A stretch of DNA of 64,000 bases, from the NCBI RefSeq assembly GCF_029675105.1, contig NZ_JAQQFV010000012.1, forward strand, positions 62,001 to 126,000. Direction: 5' to 3'. This document shows, one piece after another, positions 30,001 to 35,859 of this stretch; the first letter of the stretch is position 1, and every line of letters starts with the position of its first letter. Position numbers and translations under genes: made by a program. The DNA is from Nocardia anocheti. Lineage in GTDB: Bacteria; Actinomycetota; Actinomycetes; Mycobacteriales; Mycobacteriaceae. A model generated the notes under the pieces. It worked only from the letters and a program-made list of their open reading frames with translations. It had not been told where the DNA came from and did no database searches.

Positions 30001-33000
30001 GAACAGGTCACCCGCGCCCGCCGCGCGTTGGATCTCGGTGAGCCCCAGGTGATGTCCGTCGAGCACCGCGACCTGCGCGGCCTGCACCCGGGTCAGCAGC
30101 GCGCGCAGGCTCTCGGCCACGGTGACCCGCACCGGAACGGTATTGGCGAACAGACCCACCATGGCGTCGACGCCGTCGAGCTGCGGTGGACGGCCCGAGA
30201 CCACCGCGCCGAACACCACGTCCGCGCGGCCGACCGCACTCGCCAGCACCAGCCCCCAGGCCGCCTGGAACAGGGTGTTGACCGTGACCTCGTGGGCGGC
30301 GGCGCACTCCGCGAGCACCCCGGCCTCGGCCCGCGAGAAATCGATGGCGCTGGTGCCGTACCCGGTGGACGGACGCGCGGGCGCGGCGAGCACGGGGGCT
30401 AGCAGGGTCGGCGTGTGCCCGGCCAGCGCGTCCGACCAGGCCCGCAGCGCGGCGGCACGGTCCTGGCGGGCCAGCCACCCGAGGTAGTCGCGGTACGGCC
30501 GGACCGGCGGCAGCATCGCGGCCGTGCCGTCGGCGGCGTAGCAGACGAGCAGTTCGCGCATCAGCAACGGCATCGACCAGCCGTCGACGAGCAGGTGGTG
30601 CGCGGTCACCAGCAGATGCGTGGCACCACCGGGAGCGCGGTGGACGGTGAAGCGCAGCAGCGGCGGGGTCGACAGATCGAACCCGATCCGCGCCTCGGCG
30701 GCCAGCAGATCGACGGCCTCGGACGCCGTGGTCTCGGTGACCCGCCACGGCACCCGCACCCCCTCGACCACGAAACCGACCGGGGTGCCCGTCGCGTCGG
30801 TGCCGAAGGCGGTGCGCAGGATGGCGTGCCGGTCCAGGACCGTCTGCGCGGCGCGGCGCAGGCGTTCGGTGTCCACCGTGCCGGTCAGTTCCACCGCCAG
30901 CTGCACGAGATACGGGTCCGCCGTGGACATCTGGGCCAGGAACAGCAGGCCCAGCTGCAACGGCGCGAGCGGCAGCACATCGACCAGGCCCGGCCGGGAC
31001 GCGTGCCAGGCGTCGAGTTCGGCCTGGCCGACGCGCACCAGCGGCACGTCGGCGGGCGTCAGCCCACCCGCCGCGGGATCACCGAGATGCTCGGCGAACA
31101 TCGTCAGCGCCGCCGTCCAGCACTCGGCCAGCTCCCGCACCGACGCCTCGTCGAGAATCCCGGCGGCATAGGAGAAGGACGCGCGCAGCCGCAGATCGGT
31201 CGCGGTGCCGGTGGCCAGCGCGTTGATGTCGATCACTGCCGCGGCGGGCAGGGTGGGGTCTTGGTCGGCGGCGGGCTCACCCCAGGCGGTCGTGGGCAGC
31301 CAGCTGTGGTCGGTGAGCGCCTCGGGCACGTCACCGGTCGAGACACGGCCGAGATAGTTGAAGCCGATCTGGCCGAGCGGGCCGTCGAGTTCTCCGGCGC
31401 ACCCGGCGTCGAGGTGCCGCAGAACGCCGAAGCCGATGCCCTTGTGCGGCACCGTGAGCAGCTGTTCCTTGACCGCCTTGAGCACGGCCGCCGTACCCGC
31501 ACCGCCGTGCCAGGCGGTGTCGGTGTCGATCCCGGACAGGTCGAGCGCCACCGGATACATGCTGGTGAACCAGCCGATCGTGCGGGTGAGATCGGCACCG
31601 GCGACGGCGGATTCCTCGCGCCCGTGACCCTCCAGCCGCACCCGGGTGGCGGGGGCGTCGATGCCGCGTCGGGCCCGCCACGTGCGAGTGGCCAAGGCGA
31701 GGGCGGCCAGTAGGCCGTCTTCGACGCCTGCCCGGTAGCGGGCGGGCAAGTCGGTGAGCAGTGCGTGGGTGAGCTCGGCGGGCAGCTCGACGTGGAAGGT
31801 GCGCACGGTCGCGGCGGTGTCGACGGCGGGGTCCAGCGGGCGGTCACCGAGCAGCGGGTCGGGGACCGCCAGGGTGTGGCGCCAGTGGTCGAGTTCGGGA
31901 CGGCGATCGGCGGCCGCGTCGGTCAGTCCGTGCGCCCACCGGCGGAACGAGGTACCCACCGGCGGCAGCGCGATCGGCTGCCCGGCGCTGTACCGCGCCC
32001 AGGCGGCCACCAGGTCCGGCAGCAGGATGCGCCAGGACACCCCGTCGATGACCGCGTGATGAGCGGCGACCACCAGCGCGCCCGGCCCGTCGGTCCGCGA
32101 GAGCCACCCGAAGGCGATCATCCGCGACGACCGCGGATCCAGTCGCGCGAGCGCCTGATCCATGGCCGTGGCGGCGAATGTTTCCAGGTCATCCGTGCCG
32201 GGCGGGACATCGTGCTCGACGAGCAGCTCGTCGATCTCCACCGCGCCAGGGGGCGGGACCTCGAGTCGCCACTGCCCGTCGACCCGGCGCAGACTCGCGC
32301 GCAGCAGGTCGTGGTGATCGAGGAGCGCGGAGAGCACGGTCACCAGCCCGGCGCGGTCGATGCCGTCCGGCAGGGCGAGCACCAGCTGCTGACTGAACCG
32401 TCCGGGCAGCCGATCGTGGGCGACCGCACCGGCCAGCACCGGCGTCAGCGGGATCTCGCCGACGCCACCGCCGGGGAGTTCGGCCAGCGTCGGCGTCGCA
32501 TCGGTGCCGAGTTCGGCCACCCGCGCGAGTCCGGCGACGGTGCGATGCTCGAAGACCTGCTGTGGGGTGAAGGAGATCCCGGCCGCCCGCGCGCGGGTCA
32601 CCAGTTGGATGGACAGGATGCTGTCGCCACCCGCGGTGAAGAAGGAGTCCTCGGCACCGATCTCGCGCACGCCCAGCACCTGCGTGAACAGCTCGGCGAT
32701 CCGTGTCTCCACCGGTCCGTGCGGGGCGCGCGATCCGGCCGTGCCGAAGACCGGCGCGGGGAGCGCGCCGCGATCGAGTTTGCCGTTCGGCGTCAACGGG
32801 AGTTCGTCGAGCGCGATGACCAGCGTGGGCACCATGTGCCCGGGGAGGGCCGCGGCGGCGAAGCGGATCACCTCGGCGGTATCGACCGGGACACCGTCGC
32901 GGGACAGCACATACGACACCAGCACCGTCGCACCGGAATCGGCGGTCACCCCGAGCGTGACGGCGTAGTCGAGGTCCGGATGGGTGGTGAGCGCGGCATC

Positions 33001-34308
33001 GATCTCGCCGAGCTCGACCCGGAAGCCACGGATCTTCACCTGGAAATCGGAGCGGCCCAGATACTCGAGCTCGCCGTCCGGGGTGCGACGCACCAGGTCA
33101 CCGGTCCGGTACATGCGCGCCCCGGCCACCCCGGCCAGTGGCGCGGCGACGAAACGCTCGGCTGTCAGCCCCGGCCTGCCCAGATAGCTCTGCGCCAGCG
33201 CGGGACCCGACAGATACAGCTCACCGGTGACCCCGGGCGGCACCGGCCGCAACCGGGCATCCAGCACCACCGCGCCCATCCCGGGGAAGGCGGCGCCGAT
33301 GGTGATGGGGTCGCCCGGCCGCAGCGCCGCGCTCCCGGTGGCCAGCACGGTCGCCTCGGTCGGGCCGTACCCGTTGAAGAAGGAGCGCTCGCCGACCGCC
33401 CAGCGCTCGACCAGCGTCGGCCCGAAGGCGTCACCGGCGACCACCACGGTCCGCAGCGAATCCAGGTCCCGTGGCTCCACCGATTCCAGCGCCGCGGGCG
33501 TGATGAGCATGTGCGTCACCCGCTCGCGACGCACCAGCGCGGCGAGTTCGGGTCCGCCGAACACCGACGGCGGCGACACCACCAGCGTCGCGCCCGCCTG
33601 GAAGGTCACCAGCAGTTCGAGCACCGAGACATCGAAGTTCGGCGAGCACACGTGCAGCACCCGGTCGCCGGAATCCACGCCGTAGCGCTCCCGCGCGGCG
33701 GTGACCAGCGCGCCGAGGCCGGTGTGGGTCACGACCACGCCCTTGGGCCTGCCGGTCGAACCGGAGGTGTAGATGACATAGGCCGGATGCTGATCGGTCA
33801 GCGTCCGCACCCGATCCAGATACGACACCGGATGCGCGGGGTGGGCGGCGACGCGGTCGCGATCCGGCGCGGTGTCGATCGTCAGCCAGGTCACGGACTC
33901 GCCCAGCATGGTCCGGTGCGCCGCGCGGGTGAGTCCGAACCGCGCGCCGGAGTCGGCCAGCAGGTAGGCGATCCGTTCGGTCGGCAGGCCGGGATCCACG
34001 GGGACATAGGCCGCGCCGGTCTTGGCGACGGCCCAGACCGCGGCCACCGATTCGATCGAGCGGGTGAAGCCCAGCGCGACGACGTCACCGGGGCCGATCC
34101 CGTGCGCGATCAGCTCCCTGGCCAGCCGCGAGGAGTACTCGTCGAGTTCGGTGTAGGTGAGTGTGCGCCGCTCGCCGTGGGCGGGGGAGTAGCACAGGGC
34201 GACGGCCTCGCCCGCGGTGTCGACCGCCGCGGTCAGCAGCTGTGCGAAGAGCGGTGCGCTCGTCTTGCGGTTTCCACGACCTCGCGGCGCACGGCGAACT
34301 TCACTCAT
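18013..34308 (-). CDS. Four-module nonribosomal peptide synthetase (A-T-E / C-A-T-E / C-A-T / C-A-T-TE)
   Basis: 5431 residues from the ATG at 34308; an upstream in-frame extension to 34449 looks like leader. AAGGA lies 12-13 nt upstream. Approximate domains in nucleotides: A1 34260-32760; T1 (Ser563, codon 32620-32622); E1 32485-31045; C2 30990-29710 (HHLLVDG); partial C 29700-28905; A2 28900-27425; T2 (Ser2343); E2 27145-25720; C3 25672-24400 (HHILLDG); partial C 24395-23720; A3 23715-22230; T3 (Ser4072); C4 21930-20570 (HHIAADG); A4 20560-19055; T4 (Ser5130); TE 18760-18016 (GWSLGG, Ser5265; late His in THW). T1 and T2 have GGDSI, T3 and T4 GGNSL/GGTSL, agreeing with E domains only in modules 1-2. 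The expected product is a D-D-L-L tetrapeptide released by TE. No MbtH or tailoring gene is adjacent. Confidence 0.95.
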   Translation of the reverse strand: MSEVRRAPRGRGNRKTSAPLFAQLLTAAVDTAGEAVALCYSPAHGERRTLTYTELDEYSSRLARELIAHGIGPGDVVALGFTRSIESVAAVWAVAKTGAAYVPVDPGLPTERIAYLLADSGARFGLTRAAHRTMLGESVTWLTIDTAPDRDRVAAHPAHPVSYLDRVRTLTDQHPAYVIYTSGSTGRPKGVVVTHTGLGALVTAARERYGVDSGDRVLHVCSPNFDVSVLELLVTFQAGATLVVSPPSVFGGPELAALVRRERVTHMLITPAALESVEPRDLDSLRTVVVAGDAFGPTLVERWAVGERSFFNGYGPTEATVLATGSAALRPGDPITIGAAFPGMGAVVLDARLRPVPPGVTGELYLSGPALAQSYLGRPGLTAERFVAAPLAGVAGARMYRTGDLVRRTPDGELEYLGRSDFQVKIRGFRVELGEIDAALTTHPDLDYAVTLGVTADSGATVLVSYVLSRDGVPVDTAEVIRFAAAALPGHMVPTLVIALDELPLTPNGKLDRGALPAPVFGTAGSRAPHGPVETRIAELFTQVLGVREIGAEDSFFTAGGDSILSIQLVTRARAAGISFTPQQVFEHRTVAGLARVAELGTDATPTLAELPGGGVGEIPLTPVLAGAVAHDRLPGRFSQQLVLALPDGIDRAGLVTVLSALLDHHDLLRASLRRVDGQWRLEVPPPGAVEIDELLVEHDVPPGTDDLETFAATAMDQALARLDPRSSRMIAFGWLSRTDGPGALVVAAHHAVIDGVSWRILLPDLVAAWARYSAGQPIALPPVGTSFRRWAHGLTDAAADRRPELDHWRHTLAVPDPLLGDRPLDPAVDTAATVRTFHVELPAELTHALLTDLPARYRAGVEDGLLAALALATRTWRARRGIDAPATRVRLEGHGREESAVAGADLTRTIGWFTSMYPVALDLSGIDTDTAWHGGAGTAAVLKAVKEQLLTVPHKGIGFGVLRHLDAGCAGELDGPLGQIGFNYLGRVSTGDVPEALTDHSWLPTTAWGEPAADQDPTLPAAAVIDINALATGTATDLRLRASFSYAAGILDEASVRELAECWTAALTMFAEHLGDPAAGGLTPADVPLVRVGQAELDAWHASRPGLVDVLPLAPLQLGLLFLAQMSTADPYLVQLAVELTGTVDTERLRRAAQTVLDRHAILRTAFGTDATGTPVGFVVEGVRVPWRVTETTASEAVDLLAAEARIGFDLSTPPLLRFTVHRAPGGATHLLVTAHHLLVDGWSMPLLMRELLVCYAADGTAAMLPPVRPYRDYLGWLARQDRAAALRAWSDALAGHTPTLLAPVLAAPARPSTGYGTSAIDFSRAEAGVLAECAAAHEVTVNTLFQAAWGLVLASAVGRADVVFGAVVSGRPPQLDGVDAMVGLFANTVPVRVTVAESLRALLTRVQAAQVAVLDGHHLGLTEIQRAAGAGDLFDTLLAYESYPVDTEGLREAHGALDGLEIAGVTAANATHYPVAVGVEVGAGIHVGLQYRLDTIDPELADALTQRLRVVLDAFVDTPDRAAATLLDTLSDGDDPLARITHWRKVLAELPTDLALPADRPRPRTPVRTDEHVPVEIPAELQGRIRHLAESTGTTVSTVTHVAFAALLARLSGAEDIAIAALAPETAQPLILRLRVPGARRVADLLAEAARVADRARTHQHLSPTESAALRVPGSPTPVVRALLRTDTDPRQPSVAGTPENGSTTEFGTAPTDSALAANSTPLVDSTHCDLALTLRTTATGDMAAELSYAGALFDQPTATTFARRLVRLLTAMSEHPHTAVGDLSILDRAEAAALTARTPDSGSTLALLPELLTRGAALGADRIALRYRNTSITYGELDTRSARLARALIAHGVGPEVPVAVALPRSADLVIAALAIAKAGGVYVPVDPNYPPRRLQHLITDSGAALGITTTAHRPAGDIAWLVLDDPAVVRAYATHPDTPVTDADRHAPLNARHPAYVIYTSGSTGLPKGVTVTHAGLSGLLTEAIRRYDLTAEHRFLHICSPSFDPSVLEWLCALGTGATLVVVPAEIAGGLELTELMAAEAVTHAIITPAVLGTLDPAGLDALAVLSVGGDVTTPDLLAAWQPGRRYLNGYGPTETTIISTYAELTAGQPVSIGTPVRDTHALILDGRLHPVPPGVTGELYLAGPALARGYHGQPGTTSARFVADPFGPPGTRLYRTGDLVRLRPDGQLDYLGRADTQLKVRGFRIEPGEVDAVLSAHPEVATAVTVGRSTATGATTLVTYVVATPGDSPDPAVLTDYAAQHLPTHLVPSAVVLLDALPLTTNGKLDRAALPEPSVATAPTRAPRNERETLLAALVAQVLGIDSVGVDDSFFALGGDSILSIQLVSLARAAGLVFTTRAVFEHRTVAKLAEIATVDGPSVTALAELPGGGVGDITPTPILAEFLADGTSDRFAQTMTLALPDGIDRPGLLTTLDAVLRQHDMLRSRLDHDGRDWRLTTLGPDAVTADSLVTELDAGTATDAELTRIGSAALDSALAALDPAAGRMFACTWIRRDSARDALAVAAHHYAIDGVSWRILLPDLVLAWAQHSAGQPIAIPPVGTSFRRWAHGLAAADRRAELDYWREVLAAPDPLLGARALDRTLDTEATMGSVTVRVPVEVTEAVLTTLPARYRAGADHALLAALAMAVREWRSRRGVDADTVRLRVESHGREEDLVPGADLTRTVGWFTSVHPLLLDLTALTTGTAEELASTLRVVKEQLRAVPANGIGFGLLRHRTPDAADLRTGDLGQIGFNYLGRATTVSPTGDESWLPTADLGDLTVDYDPTLPAHAVVDITAITVTTDSGPRLQAEFRYATGILDESAVRDLADAWTAALATLADHTHHPAAGGLTPSDVALVRVTQHDLDTWRARTPDLADVLPLSPLQRSLLALGDLLDESVHAYVIQLVADLTGPLDPARLRRAADTVLARHANLRSAFVTAADGTPVQLVDAHVAAPLRVLDGIAESDLPALLAADQRTGFDPEQAPLLRFTVHSTGSGRHHLVLTGHHILLDGWSMPLLMKELLVLYATDGDPAALPAVRPYRDYLAWLTRQDRALAERAWAEALTGVRPTVLAPELTWPPASGTGFGLCEFVLDAERTAALTALATAAEVTANTVFQTAWGLVVAATTGDSEIVFGATVSGRPPQLDGVGEMIGLFVDAVPVRVRVDGTAHALLREVQAEQAALLDHHHLGLGAIQRMAGLGELFDTMLAFESFPVDVEGLQRAGGALGDLRIDDLRGADHTHYPITVLVFLGARTQVQIKYRRDLLTEAAAQAVTDRLHTALEALVTGPDRPASAITDHLASNPADPLTRARFWRQTLADPPARLALPVAAPGGTARGRTRVTLPPAVRRDLRQLTESTDTTWSALTRSALAVVLARLTGTDDVLVTTSTPAPMVVRTAIDLAEPFTDLLTRAHRAESAALAHAGIPLTELATLAGPGAVLNQVSLDIEEPAVPAELALVAPDASPFLELSCAPELFDDTATAEFGRRLLTLLTGIARDPHTPVGDLPLTSRAEHATLLALGDVPAPRMTGTLPELLVRGTGYGQGRIAVRDNGRTHTYGALDADSARLARVLVAEGVGPETVVAVAVPRSYASLLAFWAVAKAGGVYVPVDPNYPADRVRHMLDDSGATLVLTVAARAGALPGGARTLVLDDPAVRARIAAESATRVRDRDRRAPLRPDHAAYVIYTSGSTGKPKGVTVTHAGISALITHSAALMDLRHEHRMLHVCSPSFDQSIEEITTAFHRGATLVVAPADTVGGAELEELLRAELVTHTIITPALLSTLNPAHLPELSCVSAGGEAITGELLAAWQPGRRFLNGYGPTEATIGASYARLAADARVTIGGPVPGVRAVVLDGRLRPVPVGVTGELYLAGRALARGYRGRRAATAERFVADPWGSGERMYRTGDLVRWVPTGDGHELEYLGRTDFQIKIRGFRIEPGEVDAVLLRHPRIGFALTVGAANPAGQTVLVSYVTGRELDPAAVVRWSAALLPAHLVPAAVVVLDRVPLSAAGKVDRTALPAPEFTARAYREPAPGTERLVAEVFAELLGVDRVGADDDFFERGGNSLLATRVTARLGTAVDLRIPVRVLFAAPTVAACAREIARLTREDRRPALRAQQRPDRLPLSPAQQRMWFLNRFDTGTAAYNIPVVLRLSGALDVAAMQLAFADVVARHEILRTVYPTVEHTPTQVVLPVGHPDVPGLTVDDTTVDVDHAVAHLLSTTFDVTAEVPLRATLFAARPTEFVLALTVHHIAADGFSGGPLTRDLVAAYSARVQGITPTWTPLALQYADYAVWQQALLGADTDPDSLAATQIAYWRDALAGLPDQLELPRDRPRPAVQSYAGGREPLSFDTATHAALVELSRAHGATLFMTVHTALAVVLAGLSGTGDIAIGTPVAGRGDAVLDDLIGMFVNTVVFRTRVDGTASFAQQLVRQRDEDLRAFAHADVPFERLVEVLDPARSTARHPLFQVGLSFQNLAEVRMELPGVTVASVEPDRALSQFDLHLILADRYTADGAPAGITGYCTYATDLFDAATVRGFLDRLRRFVTAIVTDPGAPLHTIDLLAAAERAEILDSWNRTARQRDSAATLPSLLATTVAANPDATALVTDDLSWSYAELGARVNRLARYLVAAGVGPRSRVALAMRRSPALVVAMYAVAAAGAAYVPIDPDQPVARTRYILDTAAPVLVLTDAATDFVAPTVEIRVVDRIDLSAYSTAPLTDHDRRAPLRPGDTAYVIFTSGSTGRPKGVVVSHAAIVNQLRWKTAEFGLTGGDAVLLKTAATFDLSVWEFWSAAVCGGRLVLAAPGGHRDPAYLADLAERTGVTTLHAVPSMLDALLTARMPSTLRRILAIGEALSPALARRLITAAPQVALFNVYGPTEAAVSITSHRVTAADTMSVPIGRPVWNSRVYVLDAWLRPVPAGVPGELYLTGTQLATGYLGRPELTAERFVANPFDPGTRLYRTGDLAAWTATGELEYRGRTDFQLKIRGFRIETGEIDTVLTERPEIAAAVTVGRDNHAGETVLVSYVVAAQGHSAVAEDILAAAGRALPGHMVPSTVVVLDRLPLTPHGKLDRAALPAPDLAVRTYRAPESAVERTVCEVFAEVLRVERVGMDDHFFELGGTSLSATRLAVQLGTEMAATIPVTWIFTSPTPAGLLAALRAAGADSAGTDAAFEVLLPLRTTGGREPLFCVHPISGVAWSFSGLAAHLEPDRPLYGLQSPALSSAEPLPDSIEEWARLYVKHLRAVQAEGPYHLLGWSLGGVLAHAMAVQLQAEGEQVALLAMLDSTLTCAAPARTGAVSTADLLGGFTGAVGELDTAVDLPELARVLSDSATPLATLGADRVERILTAALDAIPLDAAYRPRPFDGDLTFFTATEDDPTGTTAAGSWRAAVTGTVHNHAVPTTHWRMTEAAALARIAAVLRER
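23720..24400 (-). other. Second truncated condensation-domain C-lobe, between C3 and A3 of the NRPS
   Basis: About 225 residues with the same layout as the insert between C2 and A2: RARFWRQTLADPPARLALPV, then LTRSALAVVLARLTGTDDVLV, then ELFDDTATAEFGRRLLTLLTGIARDPHTPVGD. HHxxxDG is absent. It follows a complete C domain that comes after an epimerase, exactly as in the previous module. Module 4, whose C domain follows a non-epimerising module, has no such insert. Confidence 0.72.
28905..29705 (-). other. Truncated condensation-domain C-lobe inserted between C2 and A2 of the NRPS
   Basis: About 265 residues after the complete C2 domain. The start, HWRKVLAELPTDLALPADRPRP, and VTHVAFAALLARLSGAEDIAI match the second half of C4 (YWRDALAGLPDQLELPRDRPRP; LAVVLAGLSGTGDIAIGTP). 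The end, ALFDQPTATTFARRLVRLLTAMSEHP, matches the C4 end. The N-terminal lobe with HHxxxDG is missing, so it cannot catalyse condensation by itself. The middle is degenerate and Thr/Pro/Ser-rich. Confidence 0.75.
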
Positions 34309-34520
34309 CCGGGGTACTACATCCTTCTGCACAGCGGGCCCGCGGCAGCGCCGCACACGGCGAACCCGGGCCGGATTCGGCGACCATGACACCACAGGTC
34401 CGGGTGTCACGACCACACGACCGGTCTGTTCTGCGGCACCGAGTGCCAACTGGGCCCGAAATTTGTGCGGATGGCACGATAACGGGGACGGTTTTTGTTC
34501 AACGGACGGGAGTGCGCGCG

Positions 34521-35756
34521 ATGACGCCGTACGGATCGCTGGTGGGGGTCGGCCAGGCCCTCGGACCGCTGACCGCAGGTCTCACCGAGGACCTCGTCCG
34601 TCGCACCGAGGAGCTGATCTCGGTCCGCGACCTGGCCTTCGACCTCGCCGAGCTGCGCGCCGCGAGCATCGCCGAGAACGTGAGCCTCGTGCAGTACGTG
34701 CTCGCCAACAACATCGACCCGGCCACCGTTGCTCCACCCGCCGCCGCAGCCGCCTACGCCCAGCGGCTGGCCCGGCGCGGAGTGCCACTGACCGCCCTGC
34801 TGCGCGGCTACGGGCTCGGTCAATACCGGCTGTTGGACGCCGCCATCGGGGTGATCCTGGCCGCTCCCGGCCGCGATCAGGCGGCCAGGGTCGCCGAGTT
34901 GCTCGCCTTCGCCGGGACCTACCTGGACCGGCTCAACTCCTCGATGGGCCGGATCTACGAGATCGAACGTGACCGCTGGCTCAGCAGCCGCCAGGCCGCC
35001 CGGCAGCAGTGGATCGCCCGGCTGCTCGACAGCGACGGTGACGTCGACCTCGCCACCGCCGAGACGGCCCTGGGCTACCGCCTCGACCAGCGGCACGTGG
35101 CCGCCGAGGTGTGGGCGGCACCGACCACCTCGGGACCCGACGCCGTGCGCGCGCTCGAGCAGGCGCGCGAGCTGCTCTCCACGCGGCTGGGCGCGGGTGG
35201 TGCGGAACTGGCCTCGGCCACCGGGGCGCGTGATTTGCGGCTGTGGCTGCCGGTGGCCGGGTCGGTCGATGTCGAGCGGCTCGCCGCCGCGCTCGTCGAC
35301 AGCGAGCTGCCGGTGCGGGTGGCCCTGGGTGCGCCCGGGGACGGCGTGCCCGGCTTCCGGCAGTCGGCGCGGGGCGCGGCCAGGGCCAAGGCGCTGGCGG
35401 TGTCGGCCGGATCGGGTGCGCCGCCGGTCGTCGACTTCGACGCCGTCGCACCCTTCGCCCTGCTCACCGACGACACCGGAGAGCTCACCGGCGTCGTCGA
35501 CCGCGTCCTGGGCGCGCTCGCCCGTGACACCACGAAGATGGCCCTGCTGCGCCACACCCTGGACGTGTTCCTGGCCGAATCCAGCAGCTATTCACGCACC
35601 GCGCGGGTGCTCGGCGTCCACCGCAATACCGTCCAGTACCGCATCCAGCAGGTCACCGGCCGCTACGGCATCGCCCTCGACACCGACACCTTCGACATCC
35701 GCTTCGCCCTCGGTGTGTGCCGCTGGCACCCTCGTGTCCTGACCCGGACATTCTGA
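34521..35756 (+). CDS. PucR/CdaR-family transcriptional regulator
   Basis: About 411 residues. The ATG at 34521 has GGGAG at 8 nt; a GTG at 34512 is also possible. The N-terminal region is helical (LVRRTEELISVRDLAFDLAELRAAS; GVPLTALLRGYGLGQYRLLDA). The middle resembles a GGDEF-like CdaR domain. The C-terminus has the PucR HTH_30 helix-turn-helix (TLDVFLAESSSYSRTARVLGVHRNTVQYRIQQV). It diverges from the NRPS gene across 212 bp and is the best candidate for controlling it, though this is from position only. Confidence 0.85.
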   Translation: MTPYGSLVGVGQALGPLTAGLTEDLVRRTEELISVRDLAFDLAELRAASIAENVSLVQYVLANNIDPATVAPPAAAAAYAQRLARRGVPLTALLRGYGLGQYRLLDAAIGVILAAPGRDQAARVAELLAFAGTYLDRLNSSMGRIYEIERDRWLSSRQAARQQWIARLLDSDGDVDLATAETALGYRLDQRHVAAEVWAAPTTSGPDAVRALEQARELLSTRLGAGGAELASATGARDLRLWLPVAGSVDVERLAAALVDSELPVRVALGAPGDGVPGFRQSARGAARAKALAVSAGSGAPPVVDFDAVAPFALLTDDTGELTGVVDRVLGALARDTTKMALLRHTLDVFLAESSSYSRTARVLGVHRNTVQYRIQQVTGRYGIALDTDTFDIRFALGVCRWHPRVLTRTF

Positions 35757-35769
35757 ATCCGGCCGGTTT

Positions 35770-35846
35770 GTGCGTGACGCACAGTTACGCATTCCTGATC
35801 CGGAGGATCGAATTCCGGATATTCCGGACACCTGACCAAGCGCTTG
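35770..35846. promoter_or_regulatory. Motif-dense upstream region of the dehydrogenase/AhpD-like operon
   Basis: In this 103-bp gap there are four elements: inverted repeat GTGCG-TGA-CGCAC (35770-35782), inverted repeat GATCC-GGA-GGATC (35797-35809), tandem ATTCCGGAT/ATTCCGGAC (35812-35829), and the perfect palindrome CAAGCGCTTG (35837-35846). The last resembles operators of TetR regulators common in mycobacteria. It ends 13 nt before the ATG and so is well placed to block initiation. Confidence 0.55.
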
Positions 35847-35859
35847 CTACGCTCGCGCG

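Noticed and set aside
19055..34260. Assigning named amino acids to the four NRPS modules
   Set aside because: The hand-read pocket residues match no code I know with confidence, so naming the peptide would be a guess.
31765..34389. Long open frames on the plus strand opposite the NRPS (also 22309-25653 and 18667-21924)
   Set aside because: They are shadows of the high-GC coding strand: low-complexity Arg/Gly/Ala-rich translations with no family resemblance, covering NRPS domains whose motifs are continuous on the other strand.
34309..34449. NRPS start at 34449
   Set aside because: The 47 extra residues are Arg/Pro/Val-rich with no domain content, and the ATG at 34308 is followed by sequence leading straight into A1.
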